Source of the DNA: Undibacterium sp. KW1
Lineage (GTDB): Bacteria > Pseudomonadota > Gammaproteobacteria > Burkholderiales > Burkholderiaceae_D
Assembly: GCF_009937955.1 (NCBI RefSeq)
Contig: NZ_AP018439.1
Location: 1,302,001 to 1,366,000, forward strand
Direction of reading: 5' to 3'
DNA length: 64,000 nt
This document shows, piece by piece, positions 15,848 to 25,580 of the stretch (position 1 is its first letter; every line of letters begins with the position of its first letter). The notes below the pieces were generated by a model. It did not search any database. It was not told where the DNA came from and saw nothing but the letters and a program-made list of their open reading frames with translations. The translations under genes and the position numbers were made by a program.

Positions 15848-17461
15848 ATGAGACCGTTGAAGAACAAGCACGTCAAATTCCGTTTTAGCCTCAGCCTGCT
15901 ATTCGTCATGGCATTGGGGCTTAGCCAGCCACTGGCAGCGCAGGACACCGATAGCGTCATAGGGCGTTTTGATATCAGCCGTTACGATGTCAAAGGCAAT
16001 AATTTGCTGAGTGCTGCTGCACTCGATAGCCTGTTGGCACCGTATACCGGCAAAGGCCGCAGTTTTGCCGATGTGCAAAGGGCGCTCGAAGCACTGGAAA
16101 AAGCCTATCGTCAGAAAGGTTATAGTCTGGTGCAGGTAGTCTTGCCTGAGCAGGAATTGAACCAGGGCGTTGTTAAATTCATCGTCGTGCAGGCGCGCAT
16201 TGCCAATGTCAGTATCAAGGGCAACCGTCATTTCGACAGTGACAATATCAAACGCAGCCTGCCCCAGTTGCGCGCAGGTGATACGCCCAATATTAAAAAA
16301 CTGTCTGAGAGCCTGAAGACGGCAAATGAAAATCCCGCCAAAAAAACCAGTTTGCAATTCGAGACATCAAATCAGGAAGGTGAAGTCAATGCAGTCCTGA
16401 ATGTCACCGACAGCAAGCCCTGGACAGTTGGGGCAACTGTGGATAATGCCGGTGACAGTAATACCGGCAAGTCACATCTGGGCTTGTTGTTCCAGCATGC
16501 CAATGTCAGCGGGCATGATGATGTACTCAGCCTGCAATATACGACCACCCTGCAAAAACCGAGTAAGTACGCGGTGTTTGGTGTTGGTTACCATTTGCCA
16601 CTTTATGAGCGTGGTGACAGTGTGGATTTGTACGCGAGTTATTCGAATGTCGATTCAGGCTCGGTCTCGGCTGGTATCTTTGACCTCAATGTCAGTGGCC
16701 GTGGTTTTGTCGTAGGCGGGCGTTATAACTTCAACCTGGGCCGCAGTGAAGATTTTGATTCTCGGCTGAGCTTTGGCTGGGACTATAAGGCATTCAAGAA
16801 CAACGTGGCCCTGCAAGGCATACAACTGGGTAATGATGTCACTGTCCATCCCATCAGTATCAGCTATGCGGCCAGTCTGAATTCCACGGCAGGTGAGACA
16901 AATGCCTATGTGACAGCAGTGCACAACCTGCCCGGCGGTGAAAAGGGCAAGACCGAAGATTTCCAGCGAGTGCGCAGTGGCGCGACTGCTGGCTACAGCA
17001 TCCTGCGCTATGGCTTTGGTTATAGCAAAGTCTTGCCAGCGGCCTGGCAATTGAAGCTCTTGCTCAGTGGTCAATATACGAGGGACAGCCTGGTTCCAGG
17101 TGAGCAGTTCGGTGCCGGTGGTGCCAGCAGTGTGCGGGGCTTTACTGAACGGGCGCTGGCCAATGACTATGGCACTCTGATCAGCGTAGAAATTTATACA
17201 CCTAATCTGTGTGCCGGTTTCAGTGCCAGTTTTACCCAGTGCCAGCTACTTGGTTTTTATGACGCTGCCCATCTGTCGCGTAACAAGGCGCTGCCTGGGG
17301 AGCAGAGTTCGGCTTCCCTTTCCAGTGTAGGCATAGGTGTCAGGCTGGCCATGTCGCGCATGATGTCGCTGCAGATGGACTATGGCAAGTCGCTGCATGC
17401 GCCGGATGAATTGAGCAAAGATGACAGGCGTTTGCATGTCAGGCTGGGCATCAACTATTAA
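15848..17461 (+). CDS. Two-partner secretion outer-membrane transporter (TpsB, FhaC/ShlB/HecB family)
   Basis: Outer-membrane channel that exports the TpsA protein encoded next to it. The 537-residue protein has a signal peptide (ending PLAA|Q), then two POTRA domains (about 40-120, with FADVQRALEALEKAYRQKGY, and about 121-195, with VSIKGNRHFDSDNI), then a 16-strand-type beta-barrel from about 200. The L6 lid motif is present as SVRGF near residue 423, and the protein ends in a typical terminal strand (RLHVRLGINY). The stop is 18 bases before the TpsA start, so the two are surely co-transcribed. All regions needed for activity appear intact. Confidence 0.95.
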   Translation: MRPLKNKHVKFRFSLSLLFVMALGLSQPLAAQDTDSVIGRFDISRYDVKGNNLLSAAALDSLLAPYTGKGRSFADVQRALEALEKAYRQKGYSLVQVVLPEQELNQGVVKFIVVQARIANVSIKGNRHFDSDNIKRSLPQLRAGDTPNIKKLSESLKTANENPAKKTSLQFETSNQEGEVNAVLNVTDSKPWTVGATVDNAGDSNTGKSHLGLLFQHANVSGHDDVLSLQYTTTLQKPSKYAVFGVGYHLPLYERGDSVDLYASYSNVDSGSVSAGIFDLNVSGRGFVVGGRYNFNLGRSEDFDSRLSFGWDYKAFKNNVALQGIQLGNDVTVHPISISYAASLNSTAGETNAYVTAVHNLPGGEKGKTEDFQRVRSGATAGYSILRYGFGYSKVLPAAWQLKLLLSGQYTRDSLVPGEQFGAGGASSVRGFTERALANDYGTLISVEIYTPNLCAGFSASFTQCQLLGFYDAAHLSRNKALPGEQSSASLSSVGIGVRLAMSRMMSLQMDYGKSLHAPDELSKDDRRLHVRLGINY

Positions 17462-17479
17462 TGATGGATGAGGAAGAGC

Positions 17480-20400
17480 ATGAGAAAAGAAATTGATATG
17501 TTCGCTCAATCTGTATCAGTATTGCGATCGGACTTGAAGCAGGTCTCGTTACCGAGATTGCTCCCCCGGCTTATGCCGGTTTTGCTGGCAGCATGTTTTG
17601 GTACGGGTTTCATTACCAGCCTGGCTCATGCAAATCCCGTAGGGCCGCAGATCATCAACGGCAAGGTCATCTTCAATCAGGATGGCAAGGTCTATACCAT
17701 CACCAATACGCCAGGTGCAATCATCAACTGGCAGGATTTTTTCATCAATGCCGGTGAGACTACCCGCTTCATACAAGAGAGTGCCAACAGCACGGTCTTG
17801 AACCGCATCATAGGCCAGAATCCCACCCAAATACTGGGTACTTTGCAGTCAAATGGGCGGGTGTTTTTGATTAACCCGAATGGCATCCTGTTTGGTAAGG
17901 GGGCGCAGGTTGATGTCAATGGCCTGACAGTTTCCAGTCTGGGCATGAGTGATGCCGATTTCAAGGCTGGCAAACTGAATTTCAACGCCGGTACCGTAGC
18001 AGGTAAGGTCAGTAACCAGGGCGCGATCACAACACCGTCTGGTGGTCAGGTTTACCTGATCGCACCGGATGTAGAAAACAGCGGCATCATCACCTCACCC
18101 AAGGGTGAGGTCTTGCTGGCAGCAGGGCGTTCGGTGAAACTGGTCGATTCAGCCAACCCGGACGTACACGTGGTAGTCAGCGCCAATGCTGATCAGGCAG
18201 TCAACCTGGGGCAAGTCATTGCCCAGGGTGGCAAGGTCGGGATTTATGGCGGCCTGATCAGCCAGCGTGGCCTGGTCAGTGCCAACAGTGCCGTTGTAGG
18301 TGAAAACGGCAGGATTTATTTCAAGGCCAGTGGAGATACCATACTTGATGCTGGCAGCACAACCACGTCAACCGGCAAAGGCAAGGGCGGTGATATACAG
18401 GTGCTCGGCCAACGCGTGGCGCTGGCCGGCAATGCCCAGGTTGATGCCAGCGGCGACACAGGTGGTGGCCAGGTTTTGGTTGGTGGTGATTACCATGGCG
18501 ATAATCCCTCTGTCACGAATGCCAAACGTGCCTTTGTCTCCAGCGATGCCAAAATCAGTGCAGATGCGGTCAAGAATGGTGACGGTGGTAAAGTCATTGT
18601 CTGGTCAGATGAAGTCACCAGGGTCAATGGCAGTATCTCTGCCCAGGGCGGGGCTTTGGGTGGGAATGGCGGTTTTGTAGAAACCTCGGGCAAGCAAAAC
18701 CTGGACTTTCATGCCAAGGTCAATGTAGGTGCGGCACGCGGCAAGGCGGGTACCCTGTTGCTGGACCCGTCTTCGATTACGATAGCCGGTGGCACTGGCG
18801 ACGGTGCAACTGACGGTAGCAGCACTTTCCAGGGCTCGGCGATAGGCACAATCAATTTTGCAGATGGTAGTCCGACTACTGTCTATCAATCAGAATTGCA
18901 GGGCTTGACACCAGGCACCAATATCGTGCTTGAGGCGACAAATTTTATTAATACCAGTGGTACTTTTTTCGGTGGTTTGATATCCTTGCCCACTAATTCC
19001 AATATTACGCTCAGAACCCGCAATGCATCTACCGATGTCAGCGCTACCCGCGGCATTAACCTGACGGGTGCAGACCCCAATCTGGAAATCAAGACCAATG
19101 GTACAGGCACCATTACCTTGCAAACAGGTACTGGCGCTTCACCGCAAACTGCCGATATCGTGGTCGCCAGGCTGACCAGCAACAGCAGCCAGATCAGTGC
19201 CAGTGCCAGTGGTAACACCATATTCAAAACAATGCGAACAACTCCGGGTACAGTTGGCGTTGGTGGCGATATCCTGATCAACAGTACGGGCTATGTGAAT
19301 GTTGGTACAGGCGGGATTGATGCCCGCGGCAATTCTTCAACCAATGGCAATGTCACGGTGACTACCGGTGCCGATATCACGCAGCAAAACGGCAGCATCA
19401 TCTATGCCAAAGATTTGAAGCTGAGCGCGGTGACTGGCTTGCACGGTAATACCTCGACTGACAACATGGGCGTGCAGGCTGCCAAACTGAATGCGCTTAA
19501 TACTGGCAGTGGTGACATCCGCATCGCCAGCAATGGCGCCAACCTGGTCATCAATGATGTTGGTGGAACTGGTTATGGCGTTAAACAGCAAACTTCAGGT
19601 GGCGCAATTTACCTGAGTTCTCCTACCGGCTTTACTACGCAAATCAACGCACCTGTACTGACCAATAATGGCTTGCTTAATGTGAGCGGCCAGGGCGGTA
19701 TCAATCTGAATGCTGGAGGCACTATTAATAGCGGTGGCGGCGCCATCACTTTGCAGGCAACTGACGCTGATGCCATGACCAGTACTGCGTCTGGCACACA
19801 GATCAATAGCTCTGGCGCTGCTGTCTCTGTCAAATCCGATAAGATGGATTTGCTGGGCACAGTCAACGCTGGTAGCGGTAGTGTAGCGCTCGATATGAAT
19901 GGCGGCGGCACTATTCATCTTGCAACTGTTGCTACCAATCTGAATTCGGGTACGCTGGAACTATCCGCTGCTGAGTTGAATAATATTACCGCGGCTCGCC
20001 TTAAAGTCGGCAACATGTCTGGTGCCAGTATTGATATCAAAGGTGCCATGGGCTCAGGCGCTGGTGGTGCTTTGCAGAACGTCAGCACCTCGCTGACTTT
20101 GAATTCTGGCAATACCATTTCGCAGCAACCTGGCGCTACTATCAATGGTGCCAGTTCGGTGCAGGCGCGTGGTTATAGCGTCAGCCTGACCGAGGCCAAT
20201 ACGATAGGTGTTATTTCAGGTTCTTCCAGTACCGGCAGTTTCTTGTATCGCTCGGTCAATCCCATCAATGTGACTACGGTAGATACCTATAATGGTATCA
20301 ATGCGCCATCCAGTGTTGTTCTGACTTCTGATGCCGGTATCACACAGGCAGCAGGCAGCGCGATCACAACTTCTGGTCTGGCGGTACAAGCTAAAGGCTC

Positions 20401-23400
20401 GGTTAATCTGAGTAATGCAAGTAACAGCTTCAGCTCGATTGCAGCTGACCTCAATCAGAGCGGCCTCGGTAGCGGTAGTTTAACAGCTGTTACTTCCGGT
20501 AATTTGACTGTGAGCACGGTTTCTTCCACCGTCGGTATTACGACCAATAACCAGGCGGTCACCTTGAATACTGGTGCAGGTTTATTGTCGCTGTCGAATA
20601 ATGTCAGTGCAGGTACCGGCAAAGTCGGTTTCATCGCCGATCAACTTTCCCTCTCCGGCCCTGGCGGCGTCACTGCCGGTGATTTTGGTGTACGTCCATT
20701 TACTACCGGGCGTGCCATTACCATTGGCTCTGGTACATGTGCCGTAGCTCCTTGTCTGAGCGTGACCAATTTGTATAAAGTCACTGCCCCCACTATTTCG
20801 ATTGGCAGTGCTGATGCTGGCAATGCATCAGGTTCTATTGCTGTTGTTGGCATCACCGATACCAACACCAGTGCTGCTACCGATATCAAGCATCTGACAA
20901 CAACGCGCATAGGCTTGCTGACCGGTAGCGATATTACACAGTCTAATTCGATTACGGTACAAGACCTTGGCCTGGTCGCTGGTAACAGCATCACCCTGAA
21001 CGTTCCGAATGTCATTAGCAATCTGGCGGCCAAGAGCAATACCAGCATGAGCTTTGTGAATACCCAGGGTATTAATGTCAGCTCATTAAGCGGCGCCAAT
21101 GGCTCAGGCTCATATAGTCTGGATGGTATCGCTACAACCGGTAACTTGTATTTGACTGCCAATGCTGGCAACATCGCGCTCGGTGCCAACGTGAACAGTG
21201 GTAGCGGCACTGCCACTCTGGCCGCTCCTACAGGGGCAATTACTCAGGTGGCTGGCAATACCATCACTGGTGGTGCGCTGGACGCCACTGCCAATGGGGG
21301 GATAGGAAATAGCACCGGCTTGAAAACCAGTGTGCCTGTTCTGCTGGCGAATAATACGGGTGCCAACACTGATATCAACATCAAAAATACCGGTGCCCTG
21401 AATCTCCGCAATGTGCAGCAAAGTGGCACTGGCAGTACTGGCAATATCCTCATCGACAATATCGGGGCGATCACGCTGGACAGCACGGATGCGGTACGCA
21501 GCAAGGCGGGCAATATCAGCCTGGTGGCACATAGTCCATTAACAGTCAATGGCACTGTTGCCAGTTCAAATGGCGGTAACATTACCCTTGAAGCGGGTGC
21601 CAGCGGCAGCACTACCGATAAACTCACGGTAGGCAGCACTGGTTCAGTTACAACCAGCGGTAGTATTTTGCTCAAGGCAGGCGACGCGATCCTGATTTCA
21701 GGCAATGTCAGTGGTGGTAGCGTGACGCAGCAAGCTTTCCTGAACGGGGGCTCGCTGCCTGCATTGTCCCAGTGTATTGCCAACCCTTCTACGCCAGGGT
21801 GCAGCTCTGTGCTGCCTAGCTTGGCCGCCTGTGTCAGCAATCCATCTTTGCCGGGTTGCAGCGTGGTCTTGCCCAGTGTGGCAGCCTGCCAGGCCAACCC
21901 TACGCTGGCAGGTTGCAGTGTAGTCTTGCCCAGCCTGAGTTCATGCATTGCCAATCCTTCTCTGTTTGGTTGCTCGAATGTACTGCCCAGCCTCAGTAGC
22001 TGCCTGGCCAACCCGAATATCGCTGGCTGTAGTGCTGTATTGCCCAGCTTGTCTTCATGTCTGGCAAACCCATCCATCTCTGGCTGCAGCTCTATTTTGC
22101 CTAGTCTGAGTTCATGCATCAGCAATTCCAGCCAGCCGGGTTGCAGTGCAGTCTTGCCCAGCCTGACACAATGTACTGCCAACCCTAGTATCCAGGGTTG
22201 CAGCGTGGTCTTGCCTGCACTGGCAGCCTGCCTGGTATCGCCTAACATCGCTGGCTGCTCGGCTGTCTTGCCATCGGTTGCGGCATGTACTGCCAGCCCG
22301 ACTTTGCCTGGCTGTTCTGCGGTCCTGCCCAGCTTGTCCGCCTGCATCGCCAACAGCAGTCTGGTTGGTTGCAGTGCTGTATTGCCGACGCTGGCTTCCT
22401 GTATCGCCACACCGACGCTGGCAGGTTGCAGCACTGTCTTGCCAACCTTGACAGCATGTGTGGCCAACCCGTCTCTGGCTGGTTGTGCTGCTGTTTTGCC
22501 TACGCTGGCAGCATGTGCCGCCAGCCCCAGCCTGCCAGGGTGCAGCGCTGTCTTGCCCAGCCTTAGTGCCTGTATTGCCACACCAACGCTGGCAGGTTGC
22601 AGCAATGTGTTGCCGACGCTGACAGCATGCCTTGCTAACCCATCGCTGTCAGGTTGTAGCGTAGTCTTGCCTACGCTGGCAGCTTGTACAGCCAACCCGG
22701 CTCTGGCTGGTTGCTCGTCTATCTTGCCTAGCTTGACAGCTTGTATCGCCAACCCTGGTTTGGCAGGCTGTTCATCTGTGCTGCCATCGGTTGCGGCATG
22801 TGCTGCTACTCCAAGTCTGCCTGGCTGCAGTGTAGTCTTGCCTAGCCTGAGCGCCTGCATTGCCACACCGGCGTTGGCTGGTTGCAGCAATGTCTTGCCT
22901 ACACTGGCATCCTGTACAGCAACACCTACGCTGCCAGGATGTAGCGTGGTCTTGCCCAGCCTGAGCGCATGTACTACCAATCCGGCTACGCCAGGTTGTT
23001 CAGCGGTCTTGCCCAGCTTCGCAAGTTGCACTGCCAATCCAGCGCAGGCAGGTTGCAGCGCGGTATTGCCGACGCTGGCAATATGTACCGCCAATCCATC
23101 CACGGCGGGTTGTTCTGCCGTCTTGCCTGGCCTGGCAGCCTGTACCGCCAACCCTGGTCTGCCCGGTTGTAGTGCGGTGTTGCCTGGCCTTGCCATTTGC
23201 GTAGGCTCGCCATCGACGCCAGGTTGCAGCGCGGTCTTACCTGGTCTGGCTGCATGTACTGCTAATCCAGCGACACCAGGTTGCTCTGCTGTCTTGCCTT
23301 CGATGGCCAGTTGCGCCGCCAATCCGGGTTTGCCAGGTTGCGCTGCGGTGTTGCCAACCCAGGCACAGTGCGCCATCAATCCAGTCTTGCTGGGTTGCTC

Positions 23401-23647
23401 ACTGGTCTTGCCCATCGGTGATCTCAGGACTGGCAATATCCTGAACAACACGATTAATTTTGCGCTCAATAACTTTGTCAGTTCTACCTTGTTCATCACT
23501 AACGCTATCAGCAATCCTGGCAGTTTCTTCGATAGTGGCAGTGATTCCGGCAGAGAGACCAGGTTTGAGCAAAGAAGCAGTTTCAGCGGTATCAGGGATA
23601 ACGGAGTATTAAAAAATGCTACAGATAAAAAACTCTACTGCAATTAA
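17480..23647 (+). CDS. Two-partner secretion exoprotein (TpsA, filamentous-haemagglutinin type) with 29 cysteine-pair repeats
   Basis: Large secreted protein, 2055 residues. AGGA at 17471-17474 five bases before the ATG at 17480 decides the start over the in-frame ATG at 17468. An extended signal peptide ends SLAHA|NP. The TPS secretion domain (about 50-300) has the FNQDGKVYTI, NRIIGQNPTQILG and NPNGILFGKGA motifs. A Gly/Ser/Thr/Asn-rich beta-helix-like region runs to about residue 1425. Then come 29 tandem 19-residue units, consensus LPxLxxCxxxPxxxGCSxV (bases 21755-23407), each with two cysteines, and an 80-residue tail ending LYCN. The repeats take up over a quarter of the protein and are unlike the cysteine-poor body. 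Adhesin, biofilm matrix or surface fibre roles are all possible; no CdiA-type toxin end is visible. Confidence 0.94.
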   Translation: MRKEIDMFAQSVSVLRSDLKQVSLPRLLPRLMPVLLAACFGTGFITSLAHANPVGPQIINGKVIFNQDGKVYTITNTPGAIINWQDFFINAGETTRFIQESANSTVLNRIIGQNPTQILGTLQSNGRVFLINPNGILFGKGAQVDVNGLTVSSLGMSDADFKAGKLNFNAGTVAGKVSNQGAITTPSGGQVYLIAPDVENSGIITSPKGEVLLAAGRSVKLVDSANPDVHVVVSANADQAVNLGQVIAQGGKVGIYGGLISQRGLVSANSAVVGENGRIYFKASGDTILDAGSTTTSTGKGKGGDIQVLGQRVALAGNAQVDASGDTGGGQVLVGGDYHGDNPSVTNAKRAFVSSDAKISADAVKNGDGGKVIVWSDEVTRVNGSISAQGGALGGNGGFVETSGKQNLDFHAKVNVGAARGKAGTLLLDPSSITIAGGTGDGATDGSSTFQGSAIGTINFADGSPTTVYQSELQGLTPGTNIVLEATNFINTSGTFFGGLISLPTNSNITLRTRNASTDVSATRGINLTGADPNLEIKTNGTGTITLQTGTGASPQTADIVVARLTSNSSQISASASGNTIFKTMRTTPGTVGVGGDILINSTGYVNVGTGGIDARGNSSTNGNVTVTTGADITQQNGSIIYAKDLKLSAVTGLHGNTSTDNMGVQAAKLNALNTGSGDIRIASNGANLVINDVGGTGYGVKQQTSGGAIYLSSPTGFTTQINAPVLTNNGLLNVSGQGGINLNAGGTINSGGGAITLQATDADAMTSTASGTQINSSGAAVSVKSDKMDLLGTVNAGSGSVALDMNGGGTIHLATVATNLNSGTLELSAAELNNITAARLKVGNMSGASIDIKGAMGSGAGGALQNVSTSLTLNSGNTISQQPGATINGASSVQARGYSVSLTEANTIGVISGSSSTGSFLYRSVNPINVTTVDTYNGINAPSSVVLTSDAGITQAAGSAITTSGLAVQAKGSVNLSNASNSFSSIAADLNQSGLGSGSLTAVTSGNLTVSTVSSTVGITTNNQAVTLNTGAGLLSLSNNVSAGTGKVGFIADQLSLSGPGGVTAGDFGVRPFTTGRAITIGSGTCAVAPCLSVTNLYKVTAPTISIGSADAGNASGSIAVVGITDTNTSAATDIKHLTTTRIGLLTGSDITQSNSITVQDLGLVAGNSITLNVPNVISNLAAKSNTSMSFVNTQGINVSSLSGANGSGSYSLDGIATTGNLYLTANAGNIALGANVNSGSGTATLAAPTGAITQVAGNTITGGALDATANGGIGNSTGLKTSVPVLLANNTGANTDINIKNTGALNLRNVQQSGTGSTGNILIDNIGAITLDSTDAVRSKAGNISLVAHSPLTVNGTVASSNGGNITLEAGASGSTTDKLTVGSTGSVTTSGSILLKAGDAILISGNVSGGSVTQQAFLNGGSLPALSQCIANPSTPGCSSVLPSLAACVSNPSLPGCSVVLPSVAACQANPTLAGCSVVLPSLSSCIANPSLFGCSNVLPSLSSCLANPNIAGCSAVLPSLSSCLANPSISGCSSILPSLSSCISNSSQPGCSAVLPSLTQCTANPSIQGCSVVLPALAACLVSPNIAGCSAVLPSVAACTASPTLPGCSAVLPSLSACIANSSLVGCSAVLPTLASCIATPTLAGCSTVLPTLTACVANPSLAGCAAVLPTLAACAASPSLPGCSAVLPSLSACIATPTLAGCSNVLPTLTACLANPSLSGCSVVLPTLAACTANPALAGCSSILPSLTACIANPGLAGCSSVLPSVAACAATPSLPGCSVVLPSLSACIATPALAGCSNVLPTLASCTATPTLPGCSVVLPSLSACTTNPATPGCSAVLPSFASCTANPAQAGCSAVLPTLAICTANPSTAGCSAVLPGLAACTANPGLPGCSAVLPGLAICVGSPSTPGCSAVLPGLAACTANPATPGCSAVLPSMASCAANPGLPGCAAVLPTQAQCAINPVLLGCSLVLPIGDLRTGNILNNTINFALNNFVSSTLFITNAISNPGSFFDSGSDSGRETRFEQRSSFSGIRDNGVLKNATDKKLYCN
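21755..23407 (+). repeat. 29 tandem copies of a 57-base coding repeat
   Basis: Exactly 29 units of 57 bases encode 19 residues each, with no insertion or deletion in register. Both cysteines are present in all 29 units; the Pro after the N-terminal Leu and the Gly before the second Cys are also constant, while the residues between vary (for example ANPSL, ATPTL, SNSSQ). Synonymous positions differ widely between units, so this is an old, selected array rather than a recent duplication. Cysteine spacing alternates 9 and 10. Confidence 0.95.
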
Positions 23648-24374
23648 GTTTTTCTTTATTGCAGCACTGTGCCTGAGCTGCGCGCTGAGTTTTGCTGCGC
23701 AGGTCGCGGGCACGGTGACCCATCTCAGCGGGCCATTGATCACCAAGAAGGCAGATGGCACGGTCAAGGTATTGTCCCTGCAGTCTGGCATAGAGCAGGG
23801 CGACACCCTGATTGCCGAGAAAGATACTTATGCCCGCATCAAGTTTGCTGATAATAGTGAAATCGTCTTGCGCCCAAGTACCCAGATCAAGATAGACCAG
23901 TTTTCTTTTGAAGAAGACAAGCCCAATAATGATGGCTTTACCATGACCCTGATCAAGGGCGGCTTGCGCGCTGTTACCGGCTTACTCGGCAAGCGCAATA
24001 AAGAAAGATTTGGCCTGAATACGCCAACGGCATCGATAGGCATACGCGGCACTATCTTCATCGCAGAGTTCGTGCCTCAGGATGCGAGCCAGCCTGGCTC
24101 AGGTGCTGCAGACGCCCAAGGGAATGGGCCACGCGCGCCTGGTTTGTATGTGCAAGTCCTGGATGGCACAGTCTTCCTGAAAAATGATGCGGGCAACCTC
24201 GATGTCACCGCTGGTCAATTTGGTTTTGCGATCAGCTTCACCAGACCGCCAATTCTTTTGCCTAACAACCCAGGCATGCAGTTTTCACTACCTGGTAATT
24301 TCCCTGTGAGCCTGAATCAGGATAATGCCAATAATGAAAGCAAGTCAGGCAGTTTGATTTGTGAAGTAAGGTAA
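23616..24374 (+). CDS. Exported FecR-domain protein
   Basis: A 252-residue protein with a signal peptide (residues 1-28, ending LSFAA) and a FecR domain at about 45-145, including GDTLIAEKDTYARIKFADNSEIVLRPSTQIKI and the SIGIRGTIFIAEF segment. Unlike the iron-signalling FecR it has no N-terminal cytoplasmic or transmembrane anti-sigma part, so it resembles stand-alone exported FecR-domain proteins often found with surface-protein genes. The ATG at 23616 follows a GGAG nine bases upstream and overlaps the end of the TpsA gene by 32 bases, so the genes are translationally linked. A role in display or assembly of TpsA is inferred from this context. Confidence 0.88.
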   Translation: MLQIKNSTAIKFFFIAALCLSCALSFAAQVAGTVTHLSGPLITKKADGTVKVLSLQSGIEQGDTLIAEKDTYARIKFADNSEIVLRPSTQIKIDQFSFEEDKPNNDGFTMTLIKGGLRAVTGLLGKRNKERFGLNTPTASIGIRGTIFIAEFVPQDASQPGSGAADAQGNGPRAPGLYVQVLDGTVFLKNDAGNLDVTAGQFGFAISFTRPPILLPNNPGMQFSLPGNFPVSLNQDNANNESKSGSLICEVR

Positions 24375-24392
24375 TGATGCATTGAGATAAAG

Positions 24393-24424
24393 ACAGGATT
24401 TGGCTTGGCGGCAAATCCTGTTTC
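24393..24424. terminator. Rho-independent terminator after the FecR-domain gene
   Basis: A ten-base-pair stem, ACAGGATTTG and CAAATCCTGT, around a nine-base loop sits between the convergent FecR-domain and ygjP-like genes. The T-run is short (TTTCGCATTT), so termination may be moderate. Confidence 0.7.
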
Positions 24425-24447
24425 GCATTTAAGTTCCGTAGCTAAAT

Positions 24448-25404
24448 TTAGAAAACCGGCAAATCAGCACTGGCATGCTGGCGCAAGGTATTACGCGCGA
24501 CTTCAAAATCAGGAAATACCGACTGCACAGTTGCCCAGAAACGTGGGCTATGGTTCATCTCACGCAAGTGCGCAAGCTCGTGCGCAATCACATAATCAAT
24601 AATCATTGGTGAGAAATGGATCAGACGCCAGTTCAGTCGTATCTTGCCTTGTGACGTGCAAGAGCCCCAACGCGTCGCTGCTGCCGACAAGGCCATGCTT
24701 TGATAGCGGACGTTGAGCTTTTCAGCAAATACCGGCAGACGCTCATTGAAAACCCGCTTGGCTTCTTGCTGTAACCAGGCTTGTACCCGGTCTTTCAATT
24801 GCTGCTCACCAGCGTCCGCTGGCAGGTTGATACTCAACTCAGCCTGCTCGCTCTGGAAATGCGTACCGCTGACCGAGGCAGGGGCAATCCGCAAGGTAAT
24901 CTCACCGCCCAGATAAGACAGCTTCGCCCCATCCTGCCAATGCATGGTAGGTTCCAGCTGGCGCTGCGTGCGCTCACGCCTCTCAGTCAGTTTGCGCAAG
25001 ATCCAGGCTTGTTTTTCCTGTATCGCTGTTTCTATATCTGCAATCGTTACCCAGCGCGGTGCCGTGATACGCAGGCCATCTTCATTGATCAAAAAACCTA
25101 TGCTGCGGCGCTTTGAGCGCTGCAAATCATATTCCAGCAAATAATCCTGTATCAGGATGCGACGCTTGTTGCTGGTATTGACGAAGGTAGAAGGTGGTGG
25201 TGCAGACGATGGTGGTATGGGAGCGGGTGGTGCGGCGGGCCGCTGTTCATCACGCAGAACGATATCTTTGAGCGGGCTTGCTGCTGGCACCGGCGTCTTG
25301 GCAGGCACAGGACGCAATTTGTCCGGCACCAAAAAATCACTGAATAAATCCAGTTGCAAAGCCATTTGTATGGCCTTGCCTATCGAGGGAATACGGGGCT
25401 TCAT
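24448..25404 (-). CDS. YgjP-like zinc metallohydrolase (DUF45/M48-type)
   Basis: Cytoplasmic metal-dependent hydrolase-like protein, 318 residues. The C-terminal domain has the HELAH zinc motif (about 275-279) followed by HSPRFW and a short helix, the pattern of the YgjP/DUF45 family, preceded by the RWGSCTSQGKIRLNW block. The N-terminal 95 residues include a Pro/Ala-rich linker (about 30-70) that is probably disordered. The frame begins at the ATG at 25404; a second ATG 13 codons later (MALQLDLF) has a weak AAGG upstream and could be the real start. It is the last gene of the minus-strand glyQ-glyS-gmhB-plsC block, separated from plsC by 176 bases. Confidence 0.88.
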   Translation of the reverse strand: MKPRIPSIGKAIQMALQLDLFSDFLVPDKLRPVPAKTPVPAASPLKDIVLRDEQRPAAPPAPIPPSSAPPPSTFVNTSNKRRILIQDYLLEYDLQRSKRRSIGFLINEDGLRITAPRWVTIADIETAIQEKQAWILRKLTERRERTQRQLEPTMHWQDGAKLSYLGGEITLRIAPASVSGTHFQSEQAELSINLPADAGEQQLKDRVQAWLQQEAKRVFNERLPVFAEKLNVRYQSMALSAAATRWGSCTSQGKIRLNWRLIHFSPMIIDYVIAHELAHLREMNHSPRFWATVQSVFPDFEVARNTLRQHASADLPVF

Positions 25405-25580
25405 TTATGCTTGGGGAATCCTGATTCAATAGCAAGTGAATATCTGCTCAGCTTCATTTTTAAGCTGGCATGACACTAGTTTGACCTATTTTCAGGCGTT
25501 CGTGTTTTTACGGCTGAAAATGGAGATTTGCAGCGGGCGAGGGGGAAGGAGCTGACACAGCAAGCATCAGCCCCGATAGC

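Noticed and set aside
21244..23514. A 756-residue open frame on the minus strand across the TpsA repeats
   Set aside because: The 57-base period keeps all frames free of stops in step. No ribosome site, no family resemblance, and its protein is a repeated mirror of the TpsA codons.
17480..23647. Contact-dependent inhibition (CdiA) toxin
   Set aside because: No VENN-like or pretoxin motif and no immunity gene; the C-terminus is a repeat array with a short tail.
23616..24374. FecR iron-signalling anti-sigma factor
   Set aside because: No cytoplasmic anti-sigma part and no sigma-factor gene adjacent; a signal peptide is present instead.
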